Position numbers and translations under genes: made by a program | Shown here: piece after piece, positions 10,076 to 21,183 of the stretch | Layout of the letters: every line of letters starts with the position of its first letter | How positions within the stretch are numbered: the stretch's first letter is position 1 | DNA from: Agrobacterium tumefaciens | GTDB lineage: Bacteria > Pseudomonadota > Alphaproteobacteria > Rhizobiales > Rhizobiaceae | Reading direction: 5' to 3' | Assembly (NCBI GenBank): GCA_025560025.1 | Contig: CP048485.1 | Span: 2,578,501 to 2,642,500, forward strand | DNA: 64,000 nt | The notes under the pieces: generated by a model | The model's input: only the letters and a program-made list of their open reading frames with translations | Database searches by the model: none | What the model was told of the DNA's origin: nothing

Positions 10076-10683
10076 TGATTGTCATCGGTCTTACCGGCTC
10101 GATCGGAATGGGAAAAACAACGACGGCAAGGCTGTTTGCTGAAGAAGGCGTTCCGGTTCTCGATTCCGATGAGGTCGTGCACGCGCTTTATCGGGCGGAA
10201 GCTGTTGGCCTGATCGAAACCGCTTTCCCGGGCACGACTGTTTCCGGTGCGGTGGATCGCCAGAAGCTCGGCGAGGTTCTGCGGGAGAATCCGGCTAATT
10301 TCGGCAAGCTCGAAGCGATTGTTCACCCGCTTGTCCGGGAGAAACAGGAAGCCTTTCTCGCAAAGGCTAGGGAAGAAGCTCGGCAATTCGCCCTTCTCGA
10401 TATTCCCCTTCTGTTTGAAACCGGGGCTGAAGAGCGGGTCGATAAAATAGTGGTCGTCAGCTGCGCTCCTGACATACAGCGCCAGCGCGTTTTATCCCGA
10501 CCGGGCATGACGGAAGAGAAGTTTGAAATGATCCTTGCCCGGCAGATGCCAGATACTGAAAAGCGTCAACGCGCCGATTTCGTCATCGATACCGGAAATG
10601 GTGTCGAAGCGGCGCGGGATCAGGTAAGAGGAATCTTGCAAAGATTGGCCGCCGGTTCGGGCCACGGAGAAAACAATGCGTGA
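10075..10683 (+). CDS. coaE: Dephospho-CoA kinase CoaE
   Basis: This 202-residue kinase performs the last step of coenzyme A synthesis, phosphorylating the 3'-OH of dephospho-CoA. The P-loop TGSIGMGKTTT is at residues 7-17, followed by VLDSDEVVH and LLDIPLLFETG, both family hallmarks. It starts one base before the end of the aroE stop codon (TGATG) and overlaps the dnaQ start by 8 bp. This packing is typical of the aroE-coaE-dnaQ operon of alphaproteobacteria. Confidence 0.95.
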   Translation: MIVIGLTGSIGMGKTTTARLFAEEGVPVLDSDEVVHALYRAEAVGLIETAFPGTTVSGAVDRQKLGEVLRENPANFGKLEAIVHPLVREKQEAFLAKAREEARQFALLDIPLLFETGAEERVDKIVVVSCAPDIQRQRVLSRPGMTEEKFEMILARQMPDTEKRQRADFVIDTGNGVEAARDQVRGILQRLAAGSGHGENNA

Positions 10684-11374
10684 GATCATTTTCGATACGG
10701 AAACCACGGGCCTTGAATCGAAACTGGACCGTGTTATCGAAATCGGCGGGATTGAGCTGATCAACCATTTCCCAACCGGGAAAACGCTGCATCTCTACAT
10801 CAGCCCGGAAGACCGCAAGGTTCACCCCGATGCGCTTGCTGTTCACGGCATTACTGACGACTTCCTGAAAGACAAGCCGAAATTCGCCGATGTCGCCGAC
10901 CAGATCCGTGATTTCTTCGAGGGTGCACGCTGGGTGGCGCATAATGCGACATTCGATATGGGCTTCATCAATGCTGAATTCGCGCGTCTGGGCATTGAGC
11001 CGGTCGCGGCCGATCTGGTGACGGACACGCTTTCGCTCGCCCGCCGCAAGCACCCGATGGGACCAAACTCTCTCGATGCGCTCTGCCGGCGTTACGGTAT
11101 CGACAATTCCCACCGCACCAAACACGGCGCGCTCCTCGACTCCGAACTGCTTGCCGAAGTCTACATCGAGATGATCGGTGGGCGTCAGACGGCGCTCGGT
11201 TTCGGTTCGGCGGCCAAACAGGAAACGGTCGTCATCGAGGATGATGTACCACTTGAGCCGCTACAGCGGCCAAGCCCTTTGCCCTCGCGACTGGATGCGG
11301 AGACCGTCGCGGCCCACGGCAAACTTGTTCTCGGCATGGGCGACAAGGCGATCTGGAACCGTTACCAGAATTGA
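10676..11374 (+). CDS. dnaQ: DNA polymerase III epsilon subunit (3'-5' proofreading exonuclease)
   Basis: This 232-residue DEDDh exonuclease proofreads for the replicative polymerase. Catalytic residues visible are D7 and E9 (DTETTG), D94 (HNATFDMG), H150 and D155 (KHGALLDS). After the exonuclease domain, QTALGF at residues 171-176 matches the sliding-clamp-binding consensus QxxLxF, and the remaining tail would bind the alpha subunit. The ATG overlaps the coaE end by 8 bp. A strong terminator follows at 11415. Confidence 0.95.
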   Translation: MREIIFDTETTGLESKLDRVIEIGGIELINHFPTGKTLHLYISPEDRKVHPDALAVHGITDDFLKDKPKFADVADQIRDFFEGARWVAHNATFDMGFINAEFARLGIEPVAADLVTDTLSLARRKHPMGPNSLDALCRRYGIDNSHRTKHGALLDSELLAEVYIEMIGGRQTALGFGSAAKQETVVIEDDVPLEPLQRPSPLPSRLDAETVAAHGKLVLGMGDKAIWNRYQN

Positions 11375-11414
11375 CGCCTGCCTGGACGCTTAAAATAGCA
11401 AATGCAGCCAAAGA

Positions 11415-11441
11415 AAAACCCGGGCCAATAACCCGGGTTTT
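11415..11441. terminator. Bidirectional terminator between dnaQ and secB
   Basis: AAAACCCGGG and CCCGGGTTTT form a perfect 10-bp stem with the 7-base loop CCAATAA. A T-rich run (TGTTTTG) follows on the plus strand and an A-rich run precedes it. It separates two convergent genes and can serve both. Confidence 0.9.
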
Positions 11442-11477
11442 GTTTTGTCAGAGATTCTGAAACGCAATAGGCGCTGT

Positions 11478-11960
11478 TCAGTTCGGTACGGCCTGAACCT
11501 TGGCTCTCGCCTGTTCTTCGGCAACGCGCTGAGCAAACATCTGCGCGAAATCGATCGGATCGATCATCAGCGGCGGGAAGCCGCCGTTGCGAGTGACATC
11601 CGCGATGATCTGGCGCGCGAAGGGGAACAGCAGGCGGGGGCATTCGATGAACAGCACCGGCAGCATATGTTCCTGCGGGAAACCGGCAATGCGGAACACG
11701 CCGCCATAAACCAGCTCGGCCGCGAACAGGACCTTGTCGCCATCCTTGGCTTCCGCATTCAGCGCCAGAACAACGTCAAAATCAGAACCCGAGATCGGGT
11801 TTGCGTTGACATTGACATTGATGTTGATCGACGGCGCGTTTTCACGGGCCTGAAGCGAACGAGGAGCGCCCGGATTTTCGAAGGAAAGATCCTTGATGTA
11901 CTGGGTAAGAATATTCAGGGAAGGACTTACTGCGCCCTGTGCACCATTTTCAGCGGTCAT
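11478..11960 (-). CDS. secB: Protein-export chaperone SecB
   Basis: This 160-residue protein matches SecB, the tetrameric chaperone that holds preproteins unfolded and hands them to SecA. Recognisable blocks are [19 protein letters not shown] near the N terminus and the [12 protein letters not shown] and [25 protein letters not shown] segments. An acidic surface and alanine-rich tail fit the family. It is convergent with dnaQ and shares its terminator. About 100 bp separate it from fxsA upstream on the same strand. Confidence 0.96.
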   Translation of the reverse strand: MTAENGAQGAVSPSLNILTQYIKDLSFENPGAPRSLQARENAPSININVNVNANPISGSDFDVVLALNAEAKDGDKVLFAAELVYGGVFRIAGFPQEHMLPVLFIECPRLLFPFARQIIADVTRNGGFPPLMIDPIDFAQMFAQRVAEEQARAKVQAVPN

Positions 11961-12062
11961 TACGTTTCCTCGCGGCGTGAATTCGTGGAAGGCGGTCTAT
12001 CATTTCGACCCGAGCCTTACAACCCTTCGCGAGCCGGCCCCGGCGTCCGTTCCGCTGCGCCT

Positions 12063-12611
12063 TCAGGGTTTGGGCAGGTCGCGATCATCCGGCTTGCTCG
12101 ACCAGGGAGAATCCTTTGGCCCTTCGCGGTGAAACTCTTCCTCGTCGAGGTCTACGACCTTGGAATTCCCGCTCTGTCTCTGATCATTGCGGAACCCGGA
12201 AAAATCGCCGGGCTGAGGACCGGACTGGCTGCCAGACTGGCGAAACGAACCCGCAACCACGACACGCGGCCCGAAAGCTTTCCAGAAAAAGCGCCGCACT
12301 GTTTTCGACAACAGTAGAAGGCCGAGGATGTCGGTGATGAAACCGGGAATGAAAAGCAGGATACCGGCGACAACCCGCATGGCGCCATTGACCAGTTCAT
12401 CCGCCGGCTGGGCACCGGTGCGTCCGGCCGCTTGGAGATTTCTCACCATGCCGATACCGCCGAGGCGCAGGATCAAGAGCCCGAGAAACGACGTGAACAG
12501 GACGAGCGCCAATGTCAGCCATAAACCGATCGCCTTGCCGACGATGATGAAGCCGGCAATTTCGAGGATGGGCATCATCAGTATGACGATGGGGAGAAAG
12601 GAAAAACGCAT
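12063..12611 (-). CDS. fxsA: FxsA-family cytoplasmic membrane protein
   Basis: This 182-residue protein has three or four hydrophobic segments in its first 105 residues and contains the family block RLGGIGMVRNLQ plus the GILLFIPGFITDILGLLL segment typical of FxsA. E. coli FxsA affects phage T7 exclusion by F, but its cellular role is unclear. The C-terminal third is hydrophilic and low-complexity, rich in Ser, Gly, Gln and Asp. It is transcribed divergently from the Tim44-like gene, with a 141-bp shared upstream region. Confidence 0.88.
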   Translation of the reverse strand: MRFSFLPIVILMMPILEIAGFIIVGKAIGLWLTLALVLFTSFLGLLILRLGGIGMVRNLQAAGRTGAQPADELVNGAMRVVAGILLFIPGFITDILGLLLLSKTVRRFFWKAFGPRVVVAGSFRQSGSQSGPQPGDFSGFRNDQRQSGNSKVVDLDEEEFHREGPKDSPWSSKPDDRDLPKP

Positions 12612-12752
12612 CTTCTAGCCTTGCGTGTGCATCTCTGGCAGATTGCCGGTTCGCGAGAACACCGATGATTGAATCTGCACATTTGAATGATGGTAAGATG
12701 CAGACTATATGATGGTGTGGTTTTCGAATTTAAATGGCGGTTTTGGTAAAAG

Positions 12753-13451
12753 ATGGGCTTTAGCGACTTTATCACATTGTTTTTTCTCGTTGCAGCGGTG
12801 CTGATCTTCTTTCAGCTGCGTAGCGTTCTCGGCCGCCGAACGGGCAATGAGAAGCCGCCATTCGATCCCTATAGCCCGCGCGACGTCGCGAAAGGTCCCG
12901 TCACGGACGATAACAAGGTCGTGACCCTGCCGAAGCGTGGCGAGGCGGAGGATGAAAACCGCTTTGCCGAAGCTGATGCCCTTGCGCCCGTGGACTCGGC
13001 ATTGAATACCTCTCTCAGAGAGGTGATGACCAAGGATCCGACATTCCGCCCGAAGGAGTTCCTGAACGGCGCTCGTATGGCCTATGAAATGATTGTCATG
13101 GGTTTTGCCGATGGCGACCGCAAGACGCTGAAGAACCTTCTGTCGAAGGAGGTTTTTGACGGTTTCGATGCAGCCATTTCCGAGCGCGAAAGTCGCGGCG
13201 AGGTCGTGAAGTCCACCTTCGTCGGCATCGAAAAGGCCGATATCACCCAGGCGGCCATCCGCGATTCCGAAGTGCAGATCACGTTGAGGCTGGTCAGCCA
13301 GCTCATTTCGGCCACCTATGATAAAGATGGCAAGCTGGTGGATGGCGATCCGGACGCGGTTGCGGAAGTAGATGACATCTGGACCTTCTCGCGTGATATT
13401 CGTTCGCGCGATCCGAACTGGAAGCTGATCGCTACCGAATCCGAGCAATGA
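12753..13451 (+). CDS. Tim44-like domain protein
   Basis: This 232-residue protein has one N-terminal membrane segment (about residues 4-22), a polar linker, and a Tim44-like domain from about residue 100 to the end (ARMAYEMIVMGFADGDRKTLKNLLSKEVFDGF, then DIWTFSRDIRSRDPNWKLIAT). The Tim44 fold is related to the mitochondrial import motor subunit; bacterial members are inner-membrane proteins of uncertain role. Its stop codon overlaps the mltA start by 4 bp, so it leads a coupled four-gene set. Confidence 0.88.
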   Translation: MGFSDFITLFFLVAAVLIFFQLRSVLGRRTGNEKPPFDPYSPRDVAKGPVTDDNKVVTLPKRGEAEDENRFAEADALAPVDSALNTSLREVMTKDPTFRPKEFLNGARMAYEMIVMGFADGDRKTLKNLLSKEVFDGFDAAISERESRGEVVKSTFVGIEKADITQAAIRDSEVQITLRLVSQLISATYDKDGKLVDGDPDAVAEVDDIWTFSRDIRSRDPNWKLIATESEQ

Positions 13452-14560
13452 GCACGCCTTTTTCAATCGACGAAGTGTCTTTCCGCGATCTGCCAGGGTG
13501 GCGGGAGGATGATCCCAGCGAGCTTTTTGCAGCCATGGGAACGATCCTGTCGCATCTGCGTAATGCGAAACCCTATAGGACCGGCGCGCTCGGCGTCACC
13601 GCTGGGGAACTGGTTTCACTTCTGGAAGCCGCCGAAGGCTTCGAAGCGGATAGCCCCGAACAGGCGCGCCGCTTTTTCGAAACCAATTGCGTTGCCTTCA
13701 AGATTTCTCCTGCTCAGGGAAAGAGCGGTTTTGTTACCGCCTTTTACGAACCGGAACTGGAAGTGTCTTCCACCCCGGACGAAATCTGGCGTTATCCAAT
13801 CTATCGCAGGCCACCGGAACTGGTGGATATCGGCGACGATAATCGTCCCGCCGGTTTCGATCCGACCTATGCTTTTGGCAAAGAAGGCGAAGACGGGATT
13901 TCCTATTTTCCCGACCGTCGCGCCATGGATGAAGGATATCTGGAGGGCAGGGGTCTTGAGATCGCCTGGGCGAAATCAAAGGTCGACCTGTTCTTCGTCC
14001 ACGTTCAGGGCGCCGCCCGTCTGGTGTTTCCGGATGGTGCGGTAAAACGGGTAACCTATGCGGCGAAAGCCGGGCATCCGTTTTCGCCGATAGGCCGGCT
14101 GCTTCTGGATCGCGGAGAACTCGATCCCAAAACCGTCTCGATGCAGACGATCCGCAAATGGCTCGCCGATCATCCCGACGACGTGGATGGCGTGCTCTGG
14201 CATAACCGCTCCTATATTTTTTTCCGGGAAGCGGATGTTGCCGAAGAGGATATGGGACCCATTGCCGCCGCCAAGGTGCCGTTGGTCGCCGGCCGGGCGC
14301 TTGCGGTGGACAGGCTCATCCACACATTCGGTTTTCCCTTTTTCATCCATGCGCCGTCATTGACCCATCTGGATGACGGAAAACCATTCGCCCGGCTGAT
14401 GCTGGCGCTCGATACGGGGTCGGCCATCGTCGGACCGGCGCGCGGTGATATTTTCACCGGCTCCGGTTTCGAAGCCGGTGAACTTGCCGGTACGGTGCGC
14501 AACGACGCCGATTTTTATATACTGCTGCCACGTGTTGCTGCGGAAAGGTATCGGCGATGA
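13448..14560 (+). CDS. mltA: MltA-family murein transglycosylase
   Basis: This 370-residue protein has the MltA fold: FVTAFYEPELEVSS near residue 97 opens the MltA barrel, and the C-terminal 3D segment ALDTGSAIVGPARGDIFTG carries the catalytic Asp. MltA cleaves peptidoglycan to 1,6-anhydro-muropeptides. Unlike the E. coli lipoprotein, the N terminus from the ATG at 13448 (MSTPFSIDEVSFRDL) shows no signal peptide or lipobox, and no upstream in-frame extension offers one. It is coupled by 4-bp overlaps to the Tim44-like gene before it and the Smr gene after it. Confidence 0.9.
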   Translation: MSTPFSIDEVSFRDLPGWREDDPSELFAAMGTILSHLRNAKPYRTGALGVTAGELVSLLEAAEGFEADSPEQARRFFETNCVAFKISPAQGKSGFVTAFYEPELEVSSTPDEIWRYPIYRRPPELVDIGDDNRPAGFDPTYAFGKEGEDGISYFPDRRAMDEGYLEGRGLEIAWAKSKVDLFFVHVQGAARLVFPDGAVKRVTYAAKAGHPFSPIGRLLLDRGELDPKTVSMQTIRKWLADHPDDVDGVLWHNRSYIFFREADVAEEDMGPIAAAKVPLVAGRALAVDRLIHTFGFPFFIHAPSLTHLDDGKPFARLMLALDTGSAIVGPARGDIFTGSGFEAGELAGTVRNDADFYILLPRVAAERYRR

Positions 14561-15126
14561 AGGGCAGTCGAAAGCTTGGCAAGGAAGAACGCATCCTGTG
14601 GGGTAAGGTCGCACGCACAGCGCGGCCGATCCCAGGCAGGCTGGAGGATTTGCTGGCTTTCGACGATGTAGAGGAAACCCCGGCCGAGCCCGTGGTTCCG
14701 CAAACGGGCAAGGGTCTCTTTCCGCGCATGCTCGCAGAGCCGGCGGAGGTGCCGCCCGCTTCGCCGGACAAGAAACCCCGAATTCATCAGCCGCTGGAAA
14801 AACCGGTCAAGCGCAAGCTCACCCGCGGCAGGCTGCCGCTGGAAGGGCGGATCGATCTGCACGGCATGTTTCAAAGCGAGGCCCATGCGGTTCTGCTTGA
14901 TTTTCTGCTGCGCGCACATGAACGTGGTCTCCGGCATGTGCTGGTCATTACCGGCAAGGGCCGTTCCATCGGCAGCGACGGCGCGCTGAAGAGGGCGGTG
15001 CCCATGTGGTTCTCCAAACCGGAATATCGCCATTTGATTTCGTCCTACGAGGATGCATCTGCCAATCATGGCGGCGACGGCGCGCTCTATGTGCGGCTGG
15101 CACGCCGCAGGGGTGAAAAATCATGA
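14557..15126 (+). CDS. Smr-domain (MutS2 C-terminal-like) protein
   Basis: This 189-residue protein has a variable N-terminal half and a C-terminal Smr domain. The IDLHG motif is near residue 101, and VITGKGRSIG around residue 130 matches the TGxG loop of the fold. Smr domains are small endonucleases or nucleic-acid-binding modules found in MutS2 and stand-alone proteins. The specific substrate here is unknown. It overlaps mltA and the helix-turn-helix gene by 4 bp each, so all are probably one transcript. Confidence 0.9.
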   Translation: MKGSRKLGKEERILWGKVARTARPIPGRLEDLLAFDDVEETPAEPVVPQTGKGLFPRMLAEPAEVPPASPDKKPRIHQPLEKPVKRKLTRGRLPLEGRIDLHGMFQSEAHAVLLDFLLRAHERGLRHVLVITGKGRSIGSDGALKRAVPMWFSKPEYRHLISSYEDASANHGGDGALYVRLARRRGEKS

Positions 15127-15488
15127 CACCCTTTGCGGAGGCCGTGCGACAGCTTCGCGAACGCAAGGGCGTAACGCAGAAGGAAATGGCAGCAGCCATC
15201 GGCGTATCGCCAGCCTATCTTTCGGCACTGGAGCACGGCAAGCGTGGCAAACCGAGCTTTGATCTGCTTCAGCGCATTGCCGGATATTTCAATATTATCT
15301 GGGATGAGGCGGAGGAATTGTTCTTTCTCGCCGGCTCTTCCGACCCGAAAGTGGTGATCGACACGATCGGCCTTCCGCCGCAATATACGGCTTTCGCCAA
15401 TCGTCTGGCGCGGGATATTCGCAAGCTGCCGCCGAGTATGATAGAGGAACTGTCAGCGGTGCTGCAAAAAAGCCGTTCTTGCGATTGA
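15123..15488 (+). CDS. XRE-family helix-turn-helix regulator
   Basis: This 121-residue protein has a Cro/C1-type DNA-binding domain in residues 5-65: QLRERKGVTQKEMAAAIGVSPAYLSALEHGKRGKPSFDLL is the helix-turn-helix core. The C-terminal half (LPPQYTAFANRLARDIRKLPPSMIEELSAVL) is a short helical region of the kind that may mediate dimerisation. It is the last gene of the Tim44-mltA-smr set and directly upstream of gyrB. Its targets are unknown; autoregulation is plausible but not shown by sequence. Confidence 0.9.
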   Translation: MTPFAEAVRQLRERKGVTQKEMAAAIGVSPAYLSALEHGKRGKPSFDLLQRIAGYFNIIWDEAEELFFLAGSSDPKVVIDTIGLPPQYTAFANRLARDIRKLPPSMIEELSAVLQKSRSCD

Positions 15489-15535
15489 AACCCCTCTATC
15501 CCCTGCTTTATGCAGCATCCGGAAGCATGCGGCCT

Positions 15536-18080
<2,545 letters not shown>

Positions 18081-18102
18081 TTCTGTGGGGCGTCTCACGT
18101 AA

Positions 18103-18118
18103 CGATTCACGTGAAACG
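18103..18118. other. parS-like site 4
   Basis: CGATTCACGTGAAACG contains the same 14-mer GATTCACGTGAAAC. It lies between the gyrB stop codon and its terminator. Confidence 0.8.
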
Positions 18119-18128
18119 AAGATTTAAC

Positions 18129-18163
18129 AAAAGGCCCGGCGGTTGTTTTCCGCCGGGCCTTTT
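18129..18163. terminator. Bidirectional terminator after gyrB
   Basis: AAAAGGCCCGGCGG (18129-18142) pairs perfectly with CCGCCGGGCCTTTT (18150-18163) around the loop TTGTTTT. This is a 14-bp GC-rich stem ending in a T-tract. It sits between convergent gyrB and the nitroreductase gene. Confidence 0.93.
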
Positions 18164-18185
18164 TGTTGATATGGATGCTCGGATA

Positions 18186-18788
18186 TCAATCGGCCTTGCC
18201 GGTAAAACGCCCCTTGAAAGCAACGTCCGAAAGGGGGAGGCGCTTGCTCGGAACTTCCCGTTCCGCCAGATCGTCGGGAAGGACGGTCTTGTCGGTCAGC
18301 GTGCCGATGGCAATCGCTGCCTCCACCTTGTACCCATCAGGAACATTGAGCTTTTCCACGATCTGGTCTTTGAATATGCCGGCCATGCCATGGGCATGGT
18401 AACCGAGCAGATGCGCCTGCATGGCAAGCGAAAACCATGCTGCACCCGCATCGAAGGAATGGGTCGCCGACGGTTTTTTCTCGCCGTCGCGTGAGACATT
18501 GTGGTCGCGGGAAATGACGAAAAGCAGCACGGAGGCATTTTTCGCCCAGCGCTGGTTTCCTTCCATCAGAAGTTCCACGAAGAGAGGCCAGTCCTCGCCA
18601 TCTTTGTGTGCGTAGACAAACCGCCATGGCTGGTGATTGGATGCCGAAGGCGCCCAGTGCGCCGCATCGAGAATGGTCAGCAGATGCTCTTGCGGCATGG
18701 CATTGCCATCGAAGGCGCGCGGAGACCAGCGATCGAGGAAAAGTTGATCGACGGGATATTCTGATTGTCGGGAATTGCTGTTCGTCAC
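18186..18788 (-). CDS. Nitroreductase family protein
   Basis: This 200-residue FMN-dependent oxidoreductase carries the family features: an N-terminal RWSPRAFDG with the conserved Arg, the AAHWAPSASNHQPWRFVY block, and a C-terminal helix region with LGYHAHGMAGI. Such enzymes use NAD(P)H to reduce nitro compounds, quinones or flavins; the physiological substrate cannot be told from sequence. It is divergent from the FAH-family gene across about 130 bp, which contains a short inverted repeat at 18861-18879. Confidence 0.9.
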   Translation of the reverse strand: MTNSNSRQSEYPVDQLFLDRWSPRAFDGNAMPQEHLLTILDAAHWAPSASNHQPWRFVYAHKDGEDWPLFVELLMEGNQRWAKNASVLLFVISRDHNVSRDGEKKPSATHSFDAGAAWFSLAMQAHLLGYHAHGMAGIFKDQIVEKLNVPDGYKVEAAIAIGTLTDKTVLPDDLAEREVPSKRLPLSDVAFKGRFTGKAD

Positions 18789-18860
18789 GGGCCATGTCCT
18801 TTTGATTGCCGGGAAGGAAAAGGTATTTTTCGAAAGTCGGAGCAGTCAAGGGGTGACAAG

Positions 18861-18879
18861 TATGAATGCATCGTTCATA
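18861..18879. promoter_or_regulatory. Inverted repeat in nitroreductase/FAH divergent promoter region
   Basis: TATGAA and TTCATA are separated by TGCATCG, about 40 bp upstream of the FAH-family start and about 70 bp from the nitroreductase start. Dyads of this size often bind dimeric regulators such as MarR or LysR types, but no regulator gene is adjacent. Confidence 0.35.
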
Positions 18880-18916
18880 TATGCATCACCTTGTCAGACA
18901 ACCGGGAGAGAGTTCC

Positions 18917-19759
18917 ATGAAATTGATGCGCGTTGGCCAGCCTGGCCAGGAAAAGCCTGCGATCCTCGACGCGGAAGGAAAAGTCCGCGATCTGTCCGCC
19001 CACGTGAAAGACATTGGCGGCGACGGCATCTCTCCCGAAGGCCTCAAGAAGATTGCCGCCATCGATCTTGGCACTCTTCCGGTCCTCAACGAAGATCGCA
19101 TCGGCGCCTGCGTTACGGGAACCGGAAAATTCATCTGCATCGGCCTTAACTTCTCCGACCACGCCGCTGAAACAGGTGCGACCGTACCGCCGGAACCCGT
19201 CATTTTCATGAAGGCGACCTCGGCGATCGTCGGTCCGAACGACGACGTCGTCATTCCGCGCGGCTCCGAAAAGACCGACTGGGAAGTCGAGCTTGGTGTG
19301 GTCATTGGCAAGACGGCAAAATATGTTTCGGAAGCTGATGCTCTCGATTACGTCGCCGGTTATTGCGTGTCGCATGATGTTTCCGAACGTGCCTTCCAGA
19401 CGGAGCGTGCCGGGCAGTGGACCAAGGGTAAGTCCTGCGACACTTTCGGTCCGATCGGCCCCTGGCTTGTCACGAAGGACGAAATCACCGATCCGCAGAA
19501 CCTCGGCATGTGGCTGAAGGTGAACGGTCAGACGATGCAGGATGGTTCCAGCAAGACCATGGTCTACGGTGTCGCTCATGTCGTTTCCTATCTCAGCCAG
19601 TTCATGTCGCTGCATCCCGGTGACGTCATCTCCACCGGCACGCCTCCCGGCGTTGGCATGGGCCAGAAGCCGCCGCGTTATCTCAAGACCGGCGATGTCG
19701 TGGAACTTGGCATTGAAGGCCTCGGTTCCCAGAAGCAGACTTTCGTCGCCGACATCTGA
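18917..19759 (+). CDS. Fumarylacetoacetate hydrolase (FAH) family protein
   Basis: This 280-residue protein starts at the ATG at 18917 after GGGAGAG. It has the FAH fold motifs: ICIGLNFSDHAAETG, the metal-binding Glu region DWEVELGVVIGK, GYCVSHDVSER, and STGTPPGVGMG near the C terminus. Members cleave or isomerise beta-keto acids such as ureidoglycolate, acylpyruvates and hydroxyheptadienedioates. Many rhizobial homologues are labelled ureidoglycolate lyase, but no purine-degradation genes are nearby, so the substrate is left open. A terminator-like hairpin follows. Confidence 0.88.
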   Translation: MKLMRVGQPGQEKPAILDAEGKVRDLSAHVKDIGGDGISPEGLKKIAAIDLGTLPVLNEDRIGACVTGTGKFICIGLNFSDHAAETGATVPPEPVIFMKATSAIVGPNDDVVIPRGSEKTDWEVELGVVIGKTAKYVSEADALDYVAGYCVSHDVSERAFQTERAGQWTKGKSCDTFGPIGPWLVTKDEITDPQNLGMWLKVNGQTMQDGSSKTMVYGVAHVVSYLSQFMSLHPGDVISTGTPPGVGMGQKPPRYLKTGDVVELGIEGLGSQKQTFVADI

Positions 19760-19785
19760 TCGCAAAGGCGTTCAACGGAAAGTGA

Positions 19786-19820
19786 GGCGCTGGCGGGAAA
19801 CCGCCGGCGCCTTCGATTTT
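19786..19820 (+). terminator. Terminator after the FAH-family gene
   Basis: GGCGCTGGCGG (19786-19796) and CCGCCGGCGCC (19801-19811) form an 11-bp stem with one T-G wobble and a GAAA tetraloop, followed by TTCGATTTT. Confidence 0.75.
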
Positions 19821-19882
19821 GTGCACCTGCGAAAAGCTGCTATGGTTGAAAAAAGAGCGTGATCGCGAGGGAGGCGTCATCA

Positions 19883-21115
19883 GTGTTCTACCACCTCTAT
19901 GAAATGAACCATGCGGCCATGGCGCCGCTGCGCGCCGGTGCTGACATGATGCGCCAGGCTTGCAACAATCCGCTCAATCCGCTTTCCAGCACGGCTTTCG
20001 GAAGAAGCCTCGATGCCGGTTTTGAGGTCTTCGAGCGCATGACGCGCCGTTACGCAAAACCGGAATTCGCTCTCGGCAGTACGCTTGTCGATGGCCAGAC
20101 CGTCAATGTTGTCGAAGAGACCGTCTGGTCGCGTCCGTTCTGCAATCTGCTTCATTTCAAGAAGGAACTTGATCCAGCCCGCCAGCCCGGTCCGAAGGTG
20201 CTGCTGGTGGCGCCGATGTCCGGCCACTATGCCACTTTGTTACGGGGGACGGTGGAGGCCCTGCTGCCTTCGGCGGATATCTACATCACCGATTGGGCCG
20301 ATGCCCGCACGGTGCCGGTGAGCGAGGGTACCTTCGATCTCGACGATTACATCAGCTACGTCATCGAGATGCTGCGCGCGATCGGGCTGGGGGCGCATGT
20401 GGTTGCCGTCTGTCAGCCATCCGTGCCGGTGCTGGCCGCCGTCTCGTTAATGGAGGCGGATGGGGATAAATTCGCGCCGGCATCCATGACGCTGATGGGC
20501 GGTCCGATCGATACACGCATCAATCCCACAGCCGTCAATGATCTTGCCAAAGCGAAACCGATTGAATGGTTCCGCGACAATGTCGTCATGCAGGTGCCGT
20601 GGCCGCAGCCCGCTTTTGGCCGCAATGTCTATCCTGGCTTCCTGCAGCTGTCCGGTTTCATGTCGATGAACCTCGATAAGCACATGACGGCGCATAAGGA
20701 TTTTTACCTCAACCTCGTCAAGAATGATGGCGATTCCGCTGAAAAGCACCGTGAGTTTTACGATGAATATCTGGCCGTCATGGATCTGACGGCGGAGTTC
20801 TATCTGCAGACGGTGGAAACGGTCTTTATCGACCATGCGCTTCCGAAGGGGAACATGCTTCACCGGGGCAGGGCGGTCGAGCCTGCGGCCATTCGCAAAG
20901 TCGCATTGTTTACGGTGGAAGGTGAGAACGACGATATTTCCGGCGTTGGCCAGACAAAGGCCGCCCATGATCTTTGCCGGAACATCCCTGAAGACAAACG
21001 CGCCCATTACATGCAGCCGGATGTCGGGCACTACGGCGTCTTCAACGGTTCGCGCTTCCGCAAGGAAATCGTGCCGCGCATGCTGGATTTTATCCGTAAA
21101 CACCAGACATCTTAG
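19883..21115 (+). CDS. phaZ: Intracellular polyhydroxyalkanoate (PHB) depolymerase
   Basis: This alpha/beta-hydrolase is 410 residues from a GTG at 19883, which has GGGAGG about 9 bases before it; the open frame reaches back to 19859. It matches Ralstonia-type intracellular PhaZ: the lipase-box position reads VCQPSVP with Cys (about C177) in place of Ser, the thiol nucleophile known for this family. ITDWADARTVP precedes it, and a late Asp (DDISGVGQT) and His (PDVGHYGVFNG) complete a likely triad. It would mobilise stored PHB granules. The gene stands alone between the FAH gene and a protease gene. Confidence 0.9.
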   Translation: MFYHLYEMNHAAMAPLRAGADMMRQACNNPLNPLSSTAFGRSLDAGFEVFERMTRRYAKPEFALGSTLVDGQTVNVVEETVWSRPFCNLLHFKKELDPARQPGPKVLLVAPMSGHYATLLRGTVEALLPSADIYITDWADARTVPVSEGTFDLDDYISYVIEMLRAIGLGAHVVAVCQPSVPVLAAVSLMEADGDKFAPASMTLMGGPIDTRINPTAVNDLAKAKPIEWFRDNVVMQVPWPQPAFGRNVYPGFLQLSGFMSMNLDKHMTAHKDFYLNLVKNDGDSAEKHREFYDEYLAVMDLTAEFYLQTVETVFIDHALPKGNMLHRGRAVEPAAIRKVALFTVEGENDDISGVGQTKAAHDLCRNIPEDKRAHYMQPDVGHYGVFNGSRFRKEIVPRMLDFIRKHQTS

Positions 21116-21183
21116 GGGCAGACGGCGGGCCATGCCGCGCATTTGCATGGCCAAACGACGGACGAATCGGTTATGAAGAGTTC

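Noticed and set aside
11445..12317. Long plus-strand open frame of 290 codons over secB and fxsA
   Set aside because: Antisense to two well-supported genes, with no recognisable motif; it is a high-GC shadow frame.
18996..19011. CACGTGAAAG inside the FAH-family gene as a sixth parS
   Set aside because: Only the CACGTGAAA half fits; the left half (CCGCC) does not match, and it is an ordinary coding stretch.
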